Assembly: GCA_037447125.1 (NCBI GenBank)
Contig: JBBIHG010000005.1
Span: forward strand, 1-64,000
DNA length: 64,000 nt
DNA from: UBA2029 sp037447125
GTDB taxonomy: Bacteria > Chloroflexota > Anaerolineae > Aggregatilineales > Aggregatilineaceae
Reading direction: 5' to 3'
Positions 8,490 through 17,583 of the stretch are shown piece by piece. The number at the start of each line of letters is the position of its first letter. Position 1 is the first letter of the stretch. The translations under genes and the position numbers were made by a program. Below the pieces are notes generated by a model. That model was not told the DNA's origin and ran no database searches. It was given only the letters and a program-made list of their open reading frames with translations.

Positions 8490-10328
8490 GTGCATACGAT
8501 CCTCAGCTTTCTAATCGGCCCCCCGCTCCCCACGCAGCGGCTCGCCGGCGAGCGCCTGAACAAGATACGCGCGTTGGCCGCATTTTCGCCCGACGCGCTG
8601 TCATCTATTGCCTATGCCAATCAGGAGATCTTCCTGGGACTGGCTGTTGCCGGCGCGGCAGGGCTGGCGTACTCTCTGCCCATCAGCCTGGTGATAGTTG
8701 GCATTCTGGCGGCGGTAGCCCTCTCCTATGCCCAGACGCTGCCCGCGTATCCGGGCGGCGGCGGATCCTATACGGTGGCCCGCGCCAACCTCGGAGTGTG
8801 GGTTGGTCTGCTGGCGGCATCGTGTTTGCTCATTGACTACGTGCTGACTGCCGCCGTCAGCCTGACGGCGGGAGTGGCTGCCATCGCCTCGGCCTTTCCC
8901 GCGCTGTGGCCCTACCGGATTGAGGTGGCGCTTGCGTTCCTCGTCCTGATCACGCTGGCGAACCTGCGCGGTCTGCGCGAGTCGGGCACGCTGATGGCCA
9001 TCCCCGTCTACTTCTTCCTCGCCTCCTATCTGGCGATGCTGGCAGTGGGCCTGGTCAAGGCGCTGCTTGGCTCTCCAGGATCGTTTGACGCGACGGCGCC
9101 CGCCCCCACCGAGCCGCTGACGACCTGGCTGGTGCTCCACGCGCTGGCGGCGGGTTGCACGGCGCTGACGGGCATTGAGGCGATCAGCAACGGCGTGCCC
9201 GTCTTCAGCCCACCTGAAGCAAGAAACGCGACGCGGACTCTGGTGGTCATGGCCCTGTTGATGGGCACGTTGTTCATGGGGAGCATTGGGCTGACCCAGT
9301 ACTTCGCGGTCGTCGCCGGGCCAGACGAGACGATTCTCTCGGCGCTGGTCCGCCGTGTGCTGGGGACGAACATCCTGTACGTAGTCGTCCAGACGGCCAC
9401 ACTGCTGATCCTGGTGGTGGCGGCGAATACCAGTTTCGCCGGTTTTCCGCGGCTGGCGTCGATTCTGGCCCAGGACGGCTACGCGCCCCGCCAGTTGTCG
9501 TTCCTGGGCGACCGGCTGGTGTTCTCCAATGGAATGCTGCTGCTCGCCCTCCTGACAGGCGTCCTGATCGTAGCCTTCAATGGTGATACCCATGCGCTCA
9601 TCCCTCTCTTCGCCGTAGGCGTGTTTCTTGCTTTCACGCTGTCTCAAGCAGGGATGGTCGTGCACTGGCTGGAGGCACGCGGGCCGGCGTGGAAGCCGAA
9701 GGCGGCCATCAACGGCATCGGCGCGCTGGCCACGACCATGACGCTGGGCGTAGTGCTGATCAGCAAGTTCGCCGAGGGCGCCTGGCTGGTGGTGCTGCTG
9801 ATCCCTTTGCTGCTGCTGGCTTTCCACACAGTCAAGGAGCACTATCGTGAGGTGGCTCGCGAGCTGACGCTGCGCAATGCCGTGCCTGAAGAGGAGACAC
9901 CGCTCCGATCACCGCGCGTTGTGCTGCCCATCTCCGGTGTCCATCGCGGGGTCGTTGAGGCGCTGCGCTATGCCCGCTCCATCTCGGACCGGGTGACGGC
10001 GGTCTATGTGGAGATCAACCCCGGCGACGCCGACCGCATCCGTCAGCAGTGGGCCAGGTGGGGCCAGGGCGTCCCGCTGGTCGTTGTGCCCTCGCCGTAC
10101 CGCTCGATTGTAGGGCCGCTGCTGGAGTACCTGGACCGGCTGGATGCCGAAAGCGGCGACGGTCAGCTTGCCTCGATCCTGCTGCCGGAGTTCGTGCCGG
10201 CCCGGTGGTGGCAACATCTGCTGCATAACCAGACCGCGTGGCTGCTCAAGCTGGCGCTGCTCTACCGCCGGCGCAGACTTGGCAAGGTGCGGGCAATCAT
10301 TGACATTCCCTGGTACCTGCGCGAGTGA
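8490..10328 (+). CDS. kimA: KimA/YdaO-like high-affinity potassium importer
   Basis: A 612-residue APC-superfamily transporter with about 12 hydrophobic segments in the first 450 residues and a soluble C-terminal USP-like region (SPRVVLPISGVHRGVVEALRYAR onward). The opening FLIGPPLPTQRLAGERLNKIRALAAFSPDALSSIAY and the segments YPGGGGSY, LSQAGMVVHWLE and TGIEAISNGVP follow the order I recall for Bacillus subtilis KimA, a KUP-family proton/potassium symporter controlled by c-di-AMP. The GTG start follows a GGGGAG site. No riboswitch fold could be recognised in the 100 bases upstream. Amino acid permease is the fallback call. Confidence 0.8.
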   Translation: MHTILSFLIGPPLPTQRLAGERLNKIRALAAFSPDALSSIAYANQEIFLGLAVAGAAGLAYSLPISLVIVGILAAVALSYAQTLPAYPGGGGSYTVARANLGVWVGLLAASCLLIDYVLTAAVSLTAGVAAIASAFPALWPYRIEVALAFLVLITLANLRGLRESGTLMAIPVYFFLASYLAMLAVGLVKALLGSPGSFDATAPAPTEPLTTWLVLHALAAGCTALTGIEAISNGVPVFSPPEARNATRTLVVMALLMGTLFMGSIGLTQYFAVVAGPDETILSALVRRVLGTNILYVVVQTATLLILVVAANTSFAGFPRLASILAQDGYAPRQLSFLGDRLVFSNGMLLLALLTGVLIVAFNGDTHALIPLFAVGVFLAFTLSQAGMVVHWLEARGPAWKPKAAINGIGALATTMTLGVVLISKFAEGAWLVVLLIPLLLLAFHTVKEHYREVARELTLRNAVPEEETPLRSPRVVLPISGVHRGVVEALRYARSISDRVTAVYVEINPGDADRIRQQWARWGQGVPLVVVPSPYRSIVGPLLEYLDRLDAESGDGQLASILLPEFVPARWWQHLLHNQTAWLLKLALLYRRRRLGKVRAIIDIPWYLRE

Positions 10329-10419
10329 ACGGTGGTGCCTTCCCCTACCCAAAGACTCTCCTGGCAGAAGACCAGCGGCGCATTCCTGCCACAAGCCTGT
10401 GCAAAACTGACAAGATAGG

Positions 10420-10448
10420 TTGCGTAATTGCCCTAGACATACTATGAT
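10420..10448 (+). promoter_or_regulatory. putative sigma-70 promoter for the peptide ABC operon
   Basis: TTGCGT, a 17-base spacer and TATGAT lie in the 303-base gene-free stretch (10329-10631) between the potassium importer and the binding protein. Transcription would start near 10455, about 175 bases before the ATG. Nothing else distinctive is seen in this stretch apart from an AAGGAGGG ribosome site just before the start codon. Confidence 0.45.
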
Positions 10449-10631
10449 TTGAAGCATACCAGATCGGTCAATTCGGACAGCTTCCCAGAGCCGCCAGATG
10501 CTCAGTCAGCCCATCGTCACACCTCAGGTCATGTGTAAAGCACTAAACGGTTAAGTACTGGTCAGTTGTCTTGTGTTGCTGTTCGCTGCACACCGTGTCA
10601 TGCAGCGAGCAACCACTTCAAGGAGGGAACT

Positions 10632-12206
10632 ATGCGCCGCTTCTTAGTCTTGTTGCTGGTCGTCAGCCTGAGCATAACCTTTGTGGGTGCTGCCAGCGCT
10701 CAGGGAGACGAGAAGGTTCTGGTGGTTGGCCTTTCCGAGGACTACAAGTCGCTCGACCCCAGCCGGGCCTATGAGCCGGGCGGATCGCTAATCCACCATT
10801 CGGTATACGACACCCTGGTTACATTCCCGCCCGACTCGGTGAGCGAGATTCTGCCCAACCTGGCCGCAAGCTGGGATATTTCTGACGACGGGCTGGTCTA
10901 CACGTTCACCCTGCGCGACGACGTGGTCTTCTCCAACGGCGATCCGCTGACCGCTGACGACGTGGTCTTCAGCTTCAACCGTATGAAGAACCTGAAGGAC
11001 AATCCGTCCTTTCTGGCCGACACCATCGCCAGCGTCGAGGCAGCCGATGACCTGACTGTCGTCATGACGCTCACCCAGCCGAACCCGGCCATCCTGGCCA
11101 CGCTGATCTTTGACGCTTTTTCGGTGATCAACGCCGATGTGGTGCGGGCGCAGGGTGGCACTGATGCTGCTGATGCCGCGCAGACAGATACGGCTGAGCA
11201 GTGGCTGAGGTCCAACTCAGCCGGCACGGGGCCGTACATGGTCGAGAGCTATGAGCCGACCGTGCAGACGGTGCTGGTGCGCAACCCAAATTACTGGGGC
11301 GAGCCGGCCTACTTCGACCGCATCATCATCCGCAATCTGCCGGAAACCGCGACGCAGAAGCTGGCCTTGGAAGCGGGCGACATTGACATCGCTATGGATG
11401 TCATCGCCGACCAGGTGCCGTCGTTCGAAGCGAATCCGAATATCCAGGTCTTCTCCACGCAGAGCGACACGCTCATCTTCCTGCTGTGCAACCAGGACCC
11501 GGCGATTGGCGGGCCGGTCAGCAATCCGTTGGTACAGCGGGCCATCCGCTATGCCATGAACTACAACGAACTGCGCTTCCTCAGTGGCAAGGGCGCCAAC
11601 ACCCCGGCGGCGATGGTGCCCATTGGCTTCGCTGGCGCGCTGGACCCGTCTGAGGGCCTGACCCGCGATCTCGACATGGCGCGCAATCTCCTGGCCGAGG
11701 CCGGTTACCCCGAGGGGTTCGAGATTAACCTCGAGTACCCGGACTGGAACTACATCGGCACCGACTTTGGCATCGTCGCCCAGAAGGTTCAGGCAGACCT
11801 GGCCGAAGTGGGCATCAAGGCGAACCTGGTTCCGCAGGAATTCCAGGTGTCGCTCGACGCTTACCGCAGCGGGCGACAGGGCTTCAGCCTGTGGCTGTGG
11901 AACCCGGACTACCAGGATACGCTGAACTACGCCGAGTTCCTGCCCGCAGGCAAAGTCGGCAACCGGGCCAACTGGACGGACGCCAACGCCGATCCGGAGA
12001 TTCTGGCCCTGCGCGACGCCGTGAAAGTTGAGACTGACGCAGCCAGGCGCAGCGAGCTGTTCCGCGAGATTCAGTTCTACGAGATGGAGAGCGGGCCGTT
12101 CGTGCCCCTGTTCCAGCCCGGCGTTCACTTCGCCTTCCGCAGCGATCTACAGGGCTTCAACTACAACGGCCAGTGGCGCGTTGACCTGACACTGCTGCAC
12201 CGCTAG
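10632..12206 (+). CDS. ABC transporter substrate-binding protein, dipeptide/oligopeptide family (SBP family 5)
   Basis: A 524-residue extracellular solute receptor. It has a signal peptide at residues 1-22 (RRFLVLLLVVSLSITFVGAASA) but no lipobox cysteine. The family-5 landmarks are all there: SLDPSRAYEPGG, ILPNLAASWDISDDGLVYTF, LRDDVVFSNGDPLTADDVVFS and GTGPYMVESYEP, with VQRAIRYAMNYNELR later in the chain. An in-frame ATG 66 bases upstream is ignored because an AAGGAGGG site sits directly before the chosen start. Two permease genes follow on the same strand, but no ATPase gene is present, so the energising subunits must be encoded elsewhere. Confidence 0.92.
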   Translation: MRRFLVLLLVVSLSITFVGAASAQGDEKVLVVGLSEDYKSLDPSRAYEPGGSLIHHSVYDTLVTFPPDSVSEILPNLAASWDISDDGLVYTFTLRDDVVFSNGDPLTADDVVFSFNRMKNLKDNPSFLADTIASVEAADDLTVVMTLTQPNPAILATLIFDAFSVINADVVRAQGGTDAADAAQTDTAEQWLRSNSAGTGPYMVESYEPTVQTVLVRNPNYWGEPAYFDRIIIRNLPETATQKLALEAGDIDIAMDVIADQVPSFEANPNIQVFSTQSDTLIFLLCNQDPAIGGPVSNPLVQRAIRYAMNYNELRFLSGKGANTPAAMVPIGFAGALDPSEGLTRDLDMARNLLAEAGYPEGFEINLEYPDWNYIGTDFGIVAQKVQADLAEVGIKANLVPQEFQVSLDAYRSGRQGFSLWLWNPDYQDTLNYAEFLPAGKVGNRANWTDANADPEILALRDAVKVETDAARRSELFREIQFYEMESGPFVPLFQPGVHFAFRSDLQGFNYNGQWRVDLTLLHR

Positions 12207-12284
12207 GTCAGTAGAGTAGCCTGTGGGCGGCGGGATTTCGTGGCCGGGATCCCGCCGCCTGGTTCTGTATCGTCTCGGGGGCTT

Positions 12285-13304
12285 ATGTCGCTGCACCAGT
12301 TCCTGGCTCGTCGTCTGCTGTTGATGATCCCCCTGCTCCTCGGCATCTCGCTGGTGGCCTTCATCATCTCTAATGCCATCCCCGCCGACCCTACAGCGGC
12401 CAACCTTGGCGACAGCGCCGCCGGCGATCCGGAGATCGTGGCGGCATTCCGCGAGAAATGGGGCCTGGACGAGCCGCTGCACGTCCAATACCTGACTTAC
12501 CTCTCGAATCTGCTCCAGGGCGATATGGGCACCTCCATCCGCAGCCGCCAACCGGTCAGCGAAGAGCTGGGCCGCTTTCTGCCCGCTACCATCGAGCTGG
12601 CAACCTTCGGCATCCTGGTCAGTCTGCTGGTGGGGGTCATCTTCGGCATCATCTCCGCGGTGTGGCGCAACCGTCCAATTGATTTCACTGTGCGCATCCT
12701 CTCCCTCATCGGCGTGAGTGCGCCGGTGTTTTGGCTGGCCCTGATCGGGCTGATTGTCTTGTACCTGCGCCTGGACTTGGTGCCAGGGCCGGGCCGGCTG
12801 GACGCCAGAGTGAGACCACCCCCCGGTGTCACTGGCCTCTACACCGTTGACAGCCTGCTGGCGGGGGACTGGCGCACCTTTCGCAATGCGCTGGAGCACC
12901 TCATTCTGCCTTCCCTGGTGCTGGGAGCTTACTCCGCGGGGCTGATCACCCGTATCACACGGTCGTCCATGCTCGAAGTGCTGTCCATGGACTACATGAC
13001 CACGGCGCGCAGCAAAGGCCTGCGCGAGCGGACGGTGATCACCCGGCACGCGCTTCGCAACGCTCTGATGCCGGTCGTGACCATCATCGGACTGTCCTAC
13101 GGGAACCTGCTGTCGGGCGCCGTGCTCACCGAGACCATCTTCGCCTGGGAAGGGATCGGGCGCTATGCCTACAACGCCGCCCGCACGCTCGATTTTCCCG
13201 TCCTCATGGGCGTGAGCATGTTGATCGCAGTCATCTTTGTGCTGATGAATCTGATCGTGGATGTGCTGTACTACTGGCTTGACCCGAGGCTGCGACAGGC
13301 ATGA
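12285..13304 (+). CDS. peptide ABC transporter permease (DppB type)
   Basis: A 339-residue membrane protein with about six helices. It begins LHQFLARRLLLMIPLLLGISLVAF, the usual N-terminus of DppB/OppB permeases. It contains the cytoplasmic EAA-type loop DYMTTARSKGLRERTVITRHALRNA that docks to the ATPase, and the TVDSLLAGDWRTFRNALEHLILP segment. The ATG at the family N-terminus is preferred to one 45 bases upstream. Its stop overlaps the start of the second permease (ATGA). Forms the channel heterodimer with that protein. Confidence 0.92.
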   Translation: MSLHQFLARRLLLMIPLLLGISLVAFIISNAIPADPTAANLGDSAAGDPEIVAAFREKWGLDEPLHVQYLTYLSNLLQGDMGTSIRSRQPVSEELGRFLPATIELATFGILVSLLVGVIFGIISAVWRNRPIDFTVRILSLIGVSAPVFWLALIGLIVLYLRLDLVPGPGRLDARVRPPPGVTGLYTVDSLLAGDWRTFRNALEHLILPSLVLGAYSAGLITRITRSSMLEVLSMDYMTTARSKGLRERTVITRHALRNALMPVVTIIGLSYGNLLSGAVLTETIFAWEGIGRYAYNAARTLDFPVLMGVSMLIAVIFVLMNLIVDVLYYWLDPRLRQA

Positions 13305-14158
13305 GACTGTCAACCAGCAAACAGCGTATGCTCCGCAACCGGGCCCGGCAGAATCCGCTCATGGTAGCCGGCCTGGTGGTCTGCCTAGCCTGGGTGCTGA
13401 TCTCACTGGGCGCGGACCAGATTGCCCCCGCCGATCCACTGCGGCAGAACGTGATGGAGCGGCTGCAAGGGCCCAGCGCGCGCCACCCCTTTGGCACTGA
13501 CCAGCTTGGCCGTGACGTGCTGTCGCGCGTGCTGTATGGGGGACGTATGTCGCTGCCGGCGGGGCTGCTGGTGATCGTCAGCGCCACTGTCATAGGTACG
13601 GTGTTTGGCGCCCTGGCTGGCTATGTGGGTGGCCTGTGGGACGAACTGCTGATGCGCTTCACCGAGATATTCATGGCCTTCCCGATCATCATCCTGGCGA
13701 TGGCCATCGCGGCGGCGCTGGGGCCAAGCGTGAACAACGCCGTCATCGCCATGAGCATTGTGTGGTGGCCGAATTACGCGCGCGTGGTGCGCAGCCTGGT
13801 GATCAGCGTCAAGTCCAACGAGTACGTCACCTCTGCGCGCGCCATTGGTGCATCGCCGGCGCGCATTCTCTTCTTCACCGTCCTGCCCAACTGTCTCGCT
13901 CCGGCGGTGGTCATGGCCACGCTGGACATCGGCAATGCCATCCTGATTTTCGCCGGGTTGAGCTTCCTGGGGCTGGGACCGGAGCCTTCGGCGCCGGAGT
14001 GGGGGCGCATGGTCTCCGACGGGATCGATCATTACGATCACTGGTGGCTCAGCACGTTTCCAGGGATCGCCATCTTCACCGTGGTCATGGCACTCAACTT
14101 CGTCGGCGATGGGCTGCGCGATCTGACCGACCCGCGCACGCGCAAAGCGATCCGCTAG
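13301..14158 (+). CDS. peptide ABC transporter permease (DppC type)
   Basis: A 285-residue permease with the DppC pattern: a long N-terminal cytoplasmic segment and first helix, then the PLRQNVMERLQGPSARHPFGTDQLGRDVLSRVLYGGR signature. Its EAA loop is SNEYVTSARAIGASPARILFFTVLPN and the tail is NFVGDGLRDLTDPR. Translation is coupled to the upstream permease by a 4-base overlap. It is the last gene of the operon, and the next gene is convergent with 83 bases between them. Confidence 0.93.
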   Translation: MRLSTSKQRMLRNRARQNPLMVAGLVVCLAWVLISLGADQIAPADPLRQNVMERLQGPSARHPFGTDQLGRDVLSRVLYGGRMSLPAGLLVIVSATVIGTVFGALAGYVGGLWDELLMRFTEIFMAFPIIILAMAIAAALGPSVNNAVIAMSIVWWPNYARVVRSLVISVKSNEYVTSARAIGASPARILFFTVLPNCLAPAVVMATLDIGNAILIFAGLSFLGLGPEPSAPEWGRMVSDGIDHYDHWWLSTFPGIAIFTVVMALNFVGDGLRDLTDPRTRKAIR

Positions 14159-14241
14159 CCCCGGCGACCGTCGCGATCACTGAACTCCTAGAGTCTCCCT
14201 TGCGTCAAGTGGCCCGGCACCTGGATCATGGCGCAGCCCGC

Positions 14242-15138
14242 TCAGCGTAACATCTGCTCGACTTCGGCCCGCGTGGGCAGGCCACCGCGCGCCCCGCGGT
14301 GCTGCACCTTGATCGCCGCGGCAGCGTTGGCGAAAGCCAGCGCCTCTTGCAGCGCCGCGCCATCCAGCCGGGCAGCCAGCAGCGCCGCGTGAAAACAGTC
14401 GCCCGCGCCCGTCGTGTCGAGGGCCGGGACGTCCAGCGCTGGCTTGAAGGCTGGCTGGCCTATGCCGCCTTCGATCCCGTAAGCGCCCCGGCTGCCGGCT
14501 GTCATGACGATCCACTGGCGCGGCCTGGCCAGGTCGCCGAGCGTGTGCAATCCCCGATCGGCCAGGGTGCGCTCGCTGATGAAGGCCACGTCCGCCATCA
14601 GCAGCAGGCCGCACAGCTCATCGCCGCTCAGCCCAAGAGCGCTCTCGACATCCAGTGCCAGCAGCGCGCCGCACTGCCGCGCTGTGTCGTGCAGCACCCG
14701 GCACCACGCCGGGTCGCGCGGGAACGAGTAGATCAGGCGGGCGCGGGCGGCGCACTGAAGCTGCTCGCCGGATAGGGGGAGATGGTAGAGCGGAGACGAG
14801 GGCAGCAGAATGGCCCGCCCCCCGCCCCGCTCGGTGATGACCACGGTGAAGGGCGTCCGCTCGCCGCGCACGCGCACCAGTCCTGCCGGATTCACGCCCC
14901 AGGCGACGAAGTCCGCGACCAGCATGTCGCCCTCGTCATCGTCACCCACCCAGCCGACATAGCCCGCCCGCAGGCCCAGGCGGGCGGCGGCGCAGGTCGC
15001 ATTGGCGATGAACCCGCCGGGCAGCTTGCCGATCAGTTCCGCCGGATACTTCTCGTCGGCGATGGGCAGGCGGTCCACGCTCAGCACCAGGTCATAGGCC
15101 AGCCCGCCCACCCCGATCCAGTCGAAGTCGAACGCCAT
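14242..15138 (-). CDS. PfkB-family carbohydrate/nucleoside kinase
   Basis: A ribokinase-fold sugar kinase of 298 residues. The N-terminal GVGGLAYDLVLSVDRLP and GKLPGGFIANATCAAARLGL carry the substrate-binding glycines. The C-terminal PALDTTGAGDCFHAALLAA carries the anion-hole and catalytic aspartate, and AFANAAAAIKVQHRGA closes the fold. It is the last gene of a ten-gene operon that imports and hydrolyses nucleosides, so ribose or a released sugar or nucleoside is the likely substrate (inference). It differs clearly from the second PfkB protein in the same operon. Confidence 0.88.
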   Translation of the reverse strand: MAFDFDWIGVGGLAYDLVLSVDRLPIADEKYPAELIGKLPGGFIANATCAAARLGLRAGYVGWVGDDDEGDMLVADFVAWGVNPAGLVRVRGERTPFTVVITERGGGRAILLPSSPLYHLPLSGEQLQCAARARLIYSFPRDPAWCRVLHDTARQCGALLALDVESALGLSGDELCGLLLMADVAFISERTLADRGLHTLGDLARPRQWIVMTAGSRGAYGIEGGIGQPAFKPALDVPALDTTGAGDCFHAALLAARLDGAALQEALAFANAAAAIKVQHRGARGGLPTRAEVEQMLR

Positions 15139-15175
15139 CGTCGCGCCGCGCCTTCGCTCGCGGTGTCCGGCGGCT

Positions 15176-16150
15176 CTACGCCCCCGCCGTTTTGTAAAGC
15201 AGCTCTTTCCAGCGGCGGGCGTCTATCTCCCAGCACACCGTGATATGTGGTACACCCCGCTTGACCAATGGCTGCCACATCTCGACATTGGCCGTGTCAT
15301 AAGGCGTCACGTTCAGTTGATCGACGACCGTCATGCCGCGCGTGTACGTCCCGTCGCACTCCACCTCGACGTAGTGCTTGCTCTGGCGGGTACAGATCGT
15401 CGGGTCAATGGCAATGGCCATCGCCACCGGATCGGGCAGACCCAGGCCGGGATCGCCGAGCCAGTTGCGATTGGCTTCCAGGGCGGAGAAGTTGCAGTCC
15501 ACCACGAAGTGGGCGAGCGGCGTGTTGATCGTCTCCTTAAGGTAGCGCATCTCTTCATCGCTCAGGTTCGCCTCGCCGCGGCACAGTTCCCAGCCGACCA
15601 TCTCGATGGGCAGGCCGGAGCGGAAGCAGATGCGCGCCGCCTCTGGATCGCACCAGATGTTGTACTCGGCGGCGGGCGTGATGTTGCCGACCACATTGGC
15701 CGCCCCGCCCATGACCACGCAGCGGCTGACGTTCGGCACGATCTCCGGTGCCTGGCTGACGGCCAGCGCGACGTTCGTCATAGGGCCGAGCGTGACCAGG
15801 ATGATGCCAGGGTTGGCCTTAATCGTCTCGATCAGCACTTCCACAGCATGCCCCTCGGCAGGGAGTGTGGCGGCCCTGTAATTCATGCCGCCCATGCCGT
15901 CTGGCCCGTGGAAGAAATAGGCGCGGTAGATGTCGCGCAGCAGCGGCTGATCGGCGCCGTGATAGACGGGCACCTGCTTGCCGCATAGCTCGACGGTATA
16001 GCGGGCGTTGATGCTGCCCTGACCCACCGGCATGTTGCCGGCCACGATGGTGATGGCCTCGACCTCAACATCCGGCGTCTGCAACGCCATCATGATGGCG
16101 ACGGCGTCGTCAGAAGCGGTGTCGGTGTCAATGATCATCTTGCGGGTCAT
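15176..16150 (-). CDS. inosine/uridine-preferring nucleoside hydrolase family protein, first copy
   Basis: A 324-residue hydrolase of the N-ribohydrolase fold, which splits ribosides into base and ribose. The calcium-binding N-terminus is IIDTDTASDDAVAIMMAL (Ala replaces the usual Gly in DTDxGxDD). GPMTNVALAVSQAPEIVP, VVMGGAAN and NIWCDPEAARICF follow in family order. The usual catalytic His-Asp pair near residue 240 is replaced by LPDPVAMAIAID, so leaving-group activation must differ from classical purine/pyrimidine hydrolases. The start is set by a GGGAGACAAGCG site before ATG. A longer frame upstream is rejected. Confidence 0.88.
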   Translation of the reverse strand: MTRKMIIDTDTASDDAVAIMMALQTPDVEVEAITIVAGNMPVGQGSINARYTVELCGKQVPVYHGADQPLLRDIYRAYFFHGPDGMGGMNYRAATLPAEGHAVEVLIETIKANPGIILVTLGPMTNVALAVSQAPEIVPNVSRCVVMGGAANVVGNITPAAEYNIWCDPEAARICFRSGLPIEMVGWELCRGEANLSDEEMRYLKETINTPLAHFVVDCNFSALEANRNWLGDPGLGLPDPVAMAIAIDPTICTRQSKHYVEVECDGTYTRGMTVVDQLNVTPYDTANVEMWQPLVKRGVPHITVCWEIDARRWKELLYKTAGA

Positions 16151-16206
16151 GCGCTTGTCTCCCTCAGTCTGTGCGCTCTTTCTGGCTCTCATACCCCTGT
16201 TGCCCG

Positions 16207-17148
16207 CTACTGGGTCAGCCGGGCCAGTTCCAGGTCCACCAGCCGCGTCCCGTCCACCTCGACGCAGCAGGTGACCAGAGGACGTCCCTCCCACGGCGGC
16301 AGCGGGCGCTCACCATTGCCCGGCCAGGTCTTGCCCCGGCTGATGCCCTGCGTCTCGACGCGCAGCGGCCAGCGCTCGGTTCTGAACAGCGTCGGGTCGA
16401 GCAGATAGGCGATAGCCGACGAGTCATGCACATAGATGCCCTGGATGCCATAGGAGCTTTCGAAGTAGCGCCGGTAGTGGGGCACGATGCGCGCGATATG
16501 CCGGGCCACGGGATCGTCCGCCGCCGCATACCGATCCAGATGATCGGCCCTCATGTTGATGCGGTGCGTCACGTCCAGCCCGACCATGGTCACCGACCAG
16601 CTCGCGCCCAAGACCACGTCCGCCGCTTCGGGATCGTTGTGGATGTTGGCTTCGGCGGCGGGCGTCGCGTTGCCCGGCGCGAGCGCGTTGCCGCCCATCA
16701 ACACGACTTCGCGCACGGCGGTGGCGATGCGCGGCTCCAGGCGCAGGGCCAGGGCGATGTTGGTCAGCGGGCCGATGGGGACCAGGGTGATCTCGCCCGG
16801 CGCAGCCATGACCTGCTCGACGATGAACGAGGCGGCAGGCTGGGCGCACGGCACCCCCAGCGGAGGCGGCAAGTTGACGTTGCCCTGGCCGTCGTCGCCG
16901 TGCACGAATGGCACCGGCCCGCCGAACGGCCTCGCCAGGGGGTGATCGGCGCCCCTGGCCACGAGGATGTCGGCCCGGCCAACGATCTCCAGCAGGCGCA
17001 GGGCGTTGGTCGTCGCCAGGTCGGTGTGGACGTTGCCGAAGATGGTGGTCAGGCCGATCACCTCCAGCTCTGGCGAGCGCAGCGCGAAGAAGATCGCCAT
17101 GGCATCGTCCACGCCGGGATCGGTGTCAATGATGATTTTGCGTGCCAT
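16207..17148 (-). CDS. inosine/uridine-preferring nucleoside hydrolase, second copy
   Basis: A 313-residue N-ribohydrolase with the canonical IIIDTDPGVDDAMAIFFAL calcium site, GPLTNIALALRLEP, VVLMGGNA and EANIHNDPEAADVVL. It keeps the YVHDSSAIAYLLDP His-Asp motif, which in characterised enzymes protonates the leaving base. Of the three hydrolases in this region it is the only one with this pair and is the best candidate for ordinary nucleoside cleavage. It sits 56 bases before the next hydrolase gene and 27 bases after yjbQ in the direction of transcription. Confidence 0.92.
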   Translation of the reverse strand: MARKIIIDTDPGVDDAMAIFFALRSPELEVIGLTTIFGNVHTDLATTNALRLLEIVGRADILVARGADHPLARPFGGPVPFVHGDDGQGNVNLPPPLGVPCAQPAASFIVEQVMAAPGEITLVPIGPLTNIALALRLEPRIATAVREVVLMGGNALAPGNATPAAEANIHNDPEAADVVLGASWSVTMVGLDVTHRINMRADHLDRYAAADDPVARHIARIVPHYRRYFESSYGIQGIYVHDSSAIAYLLDPTLFRTERWPLRVETQGISRGKTWPGNGERPLPPWEGRPLVTCCVEVDGTRLVDLELARLTQ

Positions 17149-17175
17149 GCGCTTCCTTCCTGGCCGGCGCCCGCC

Positions 17176-17583
17176 TCATCCCGCGATCACTTTCACCTCG
17201 ACGCGCCGCTCGCGCGGCCCGTCAAACTCGCAGAACAGAATGCTCTGCGACCCGCCCAGCCGCAGATCGCCGTCCTCCACGGCCAGCAGGATGCTGTGCC
17301 CAACCAGCGCCGCCTTGATGTGCCCAGCCGCGTCGGCGGGCGTGTCGTACTGGTGCTTGAAGTCCACCCGCGTGGGCACCAGCCGACGCAGATCGTCCAC
17401 GATATCCTGCGGCGTGGTCGGGTCCAGCGCGGAGTTGATCATCACGCCGGCGGTGGTGTGCGGCGCGATCACCGCGCACAGTCCCGCTGCGATGCCGGCG
17501 GCGCGCACTGCGTCCCGAACCAGCCCGGTGATATCTACCAGCGCATCGCCCGGCGGCGTCTTGATGGCAAGGGTGCTCAGCAT
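17176..17583 (-). CDS. yjbQ: YjbQ/UPF0047 family protein
   Basis: A 135-residue member of the UPF0047 family. The diagnostic stretches are APHTTAGVMINSALDPTTPQDI, FKHQYDTPADAAGHIKAALVG and LRLGGSQSILFCEFDGPRERRV, with the conserved histidines expected for metal binding. Proteins of this family can replace thiamine-phosphate synthase weakly, but their true role is unsettled. The start ATG lies inside the preceding kinase gene (7-base overlap), and an in-frame upstream extension has no family similarity. Its presence in a nucleoside operon is unusual and may hint at salvage of a vitamin-like riboside. Confidence 0.9.
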   Translation of the reverse strand: MLSTLAIKTPPGDALVDITGLVRDAVRAAGIAAGLCAVIAPHTTAGVMINSALDPTTPQDIVDDLRRLVPTRVDFKHQYDTPADAAGHIKAALVGHSILLAVEDGDLRLGGSQSILFCEFDGPRERRVEVKVIAG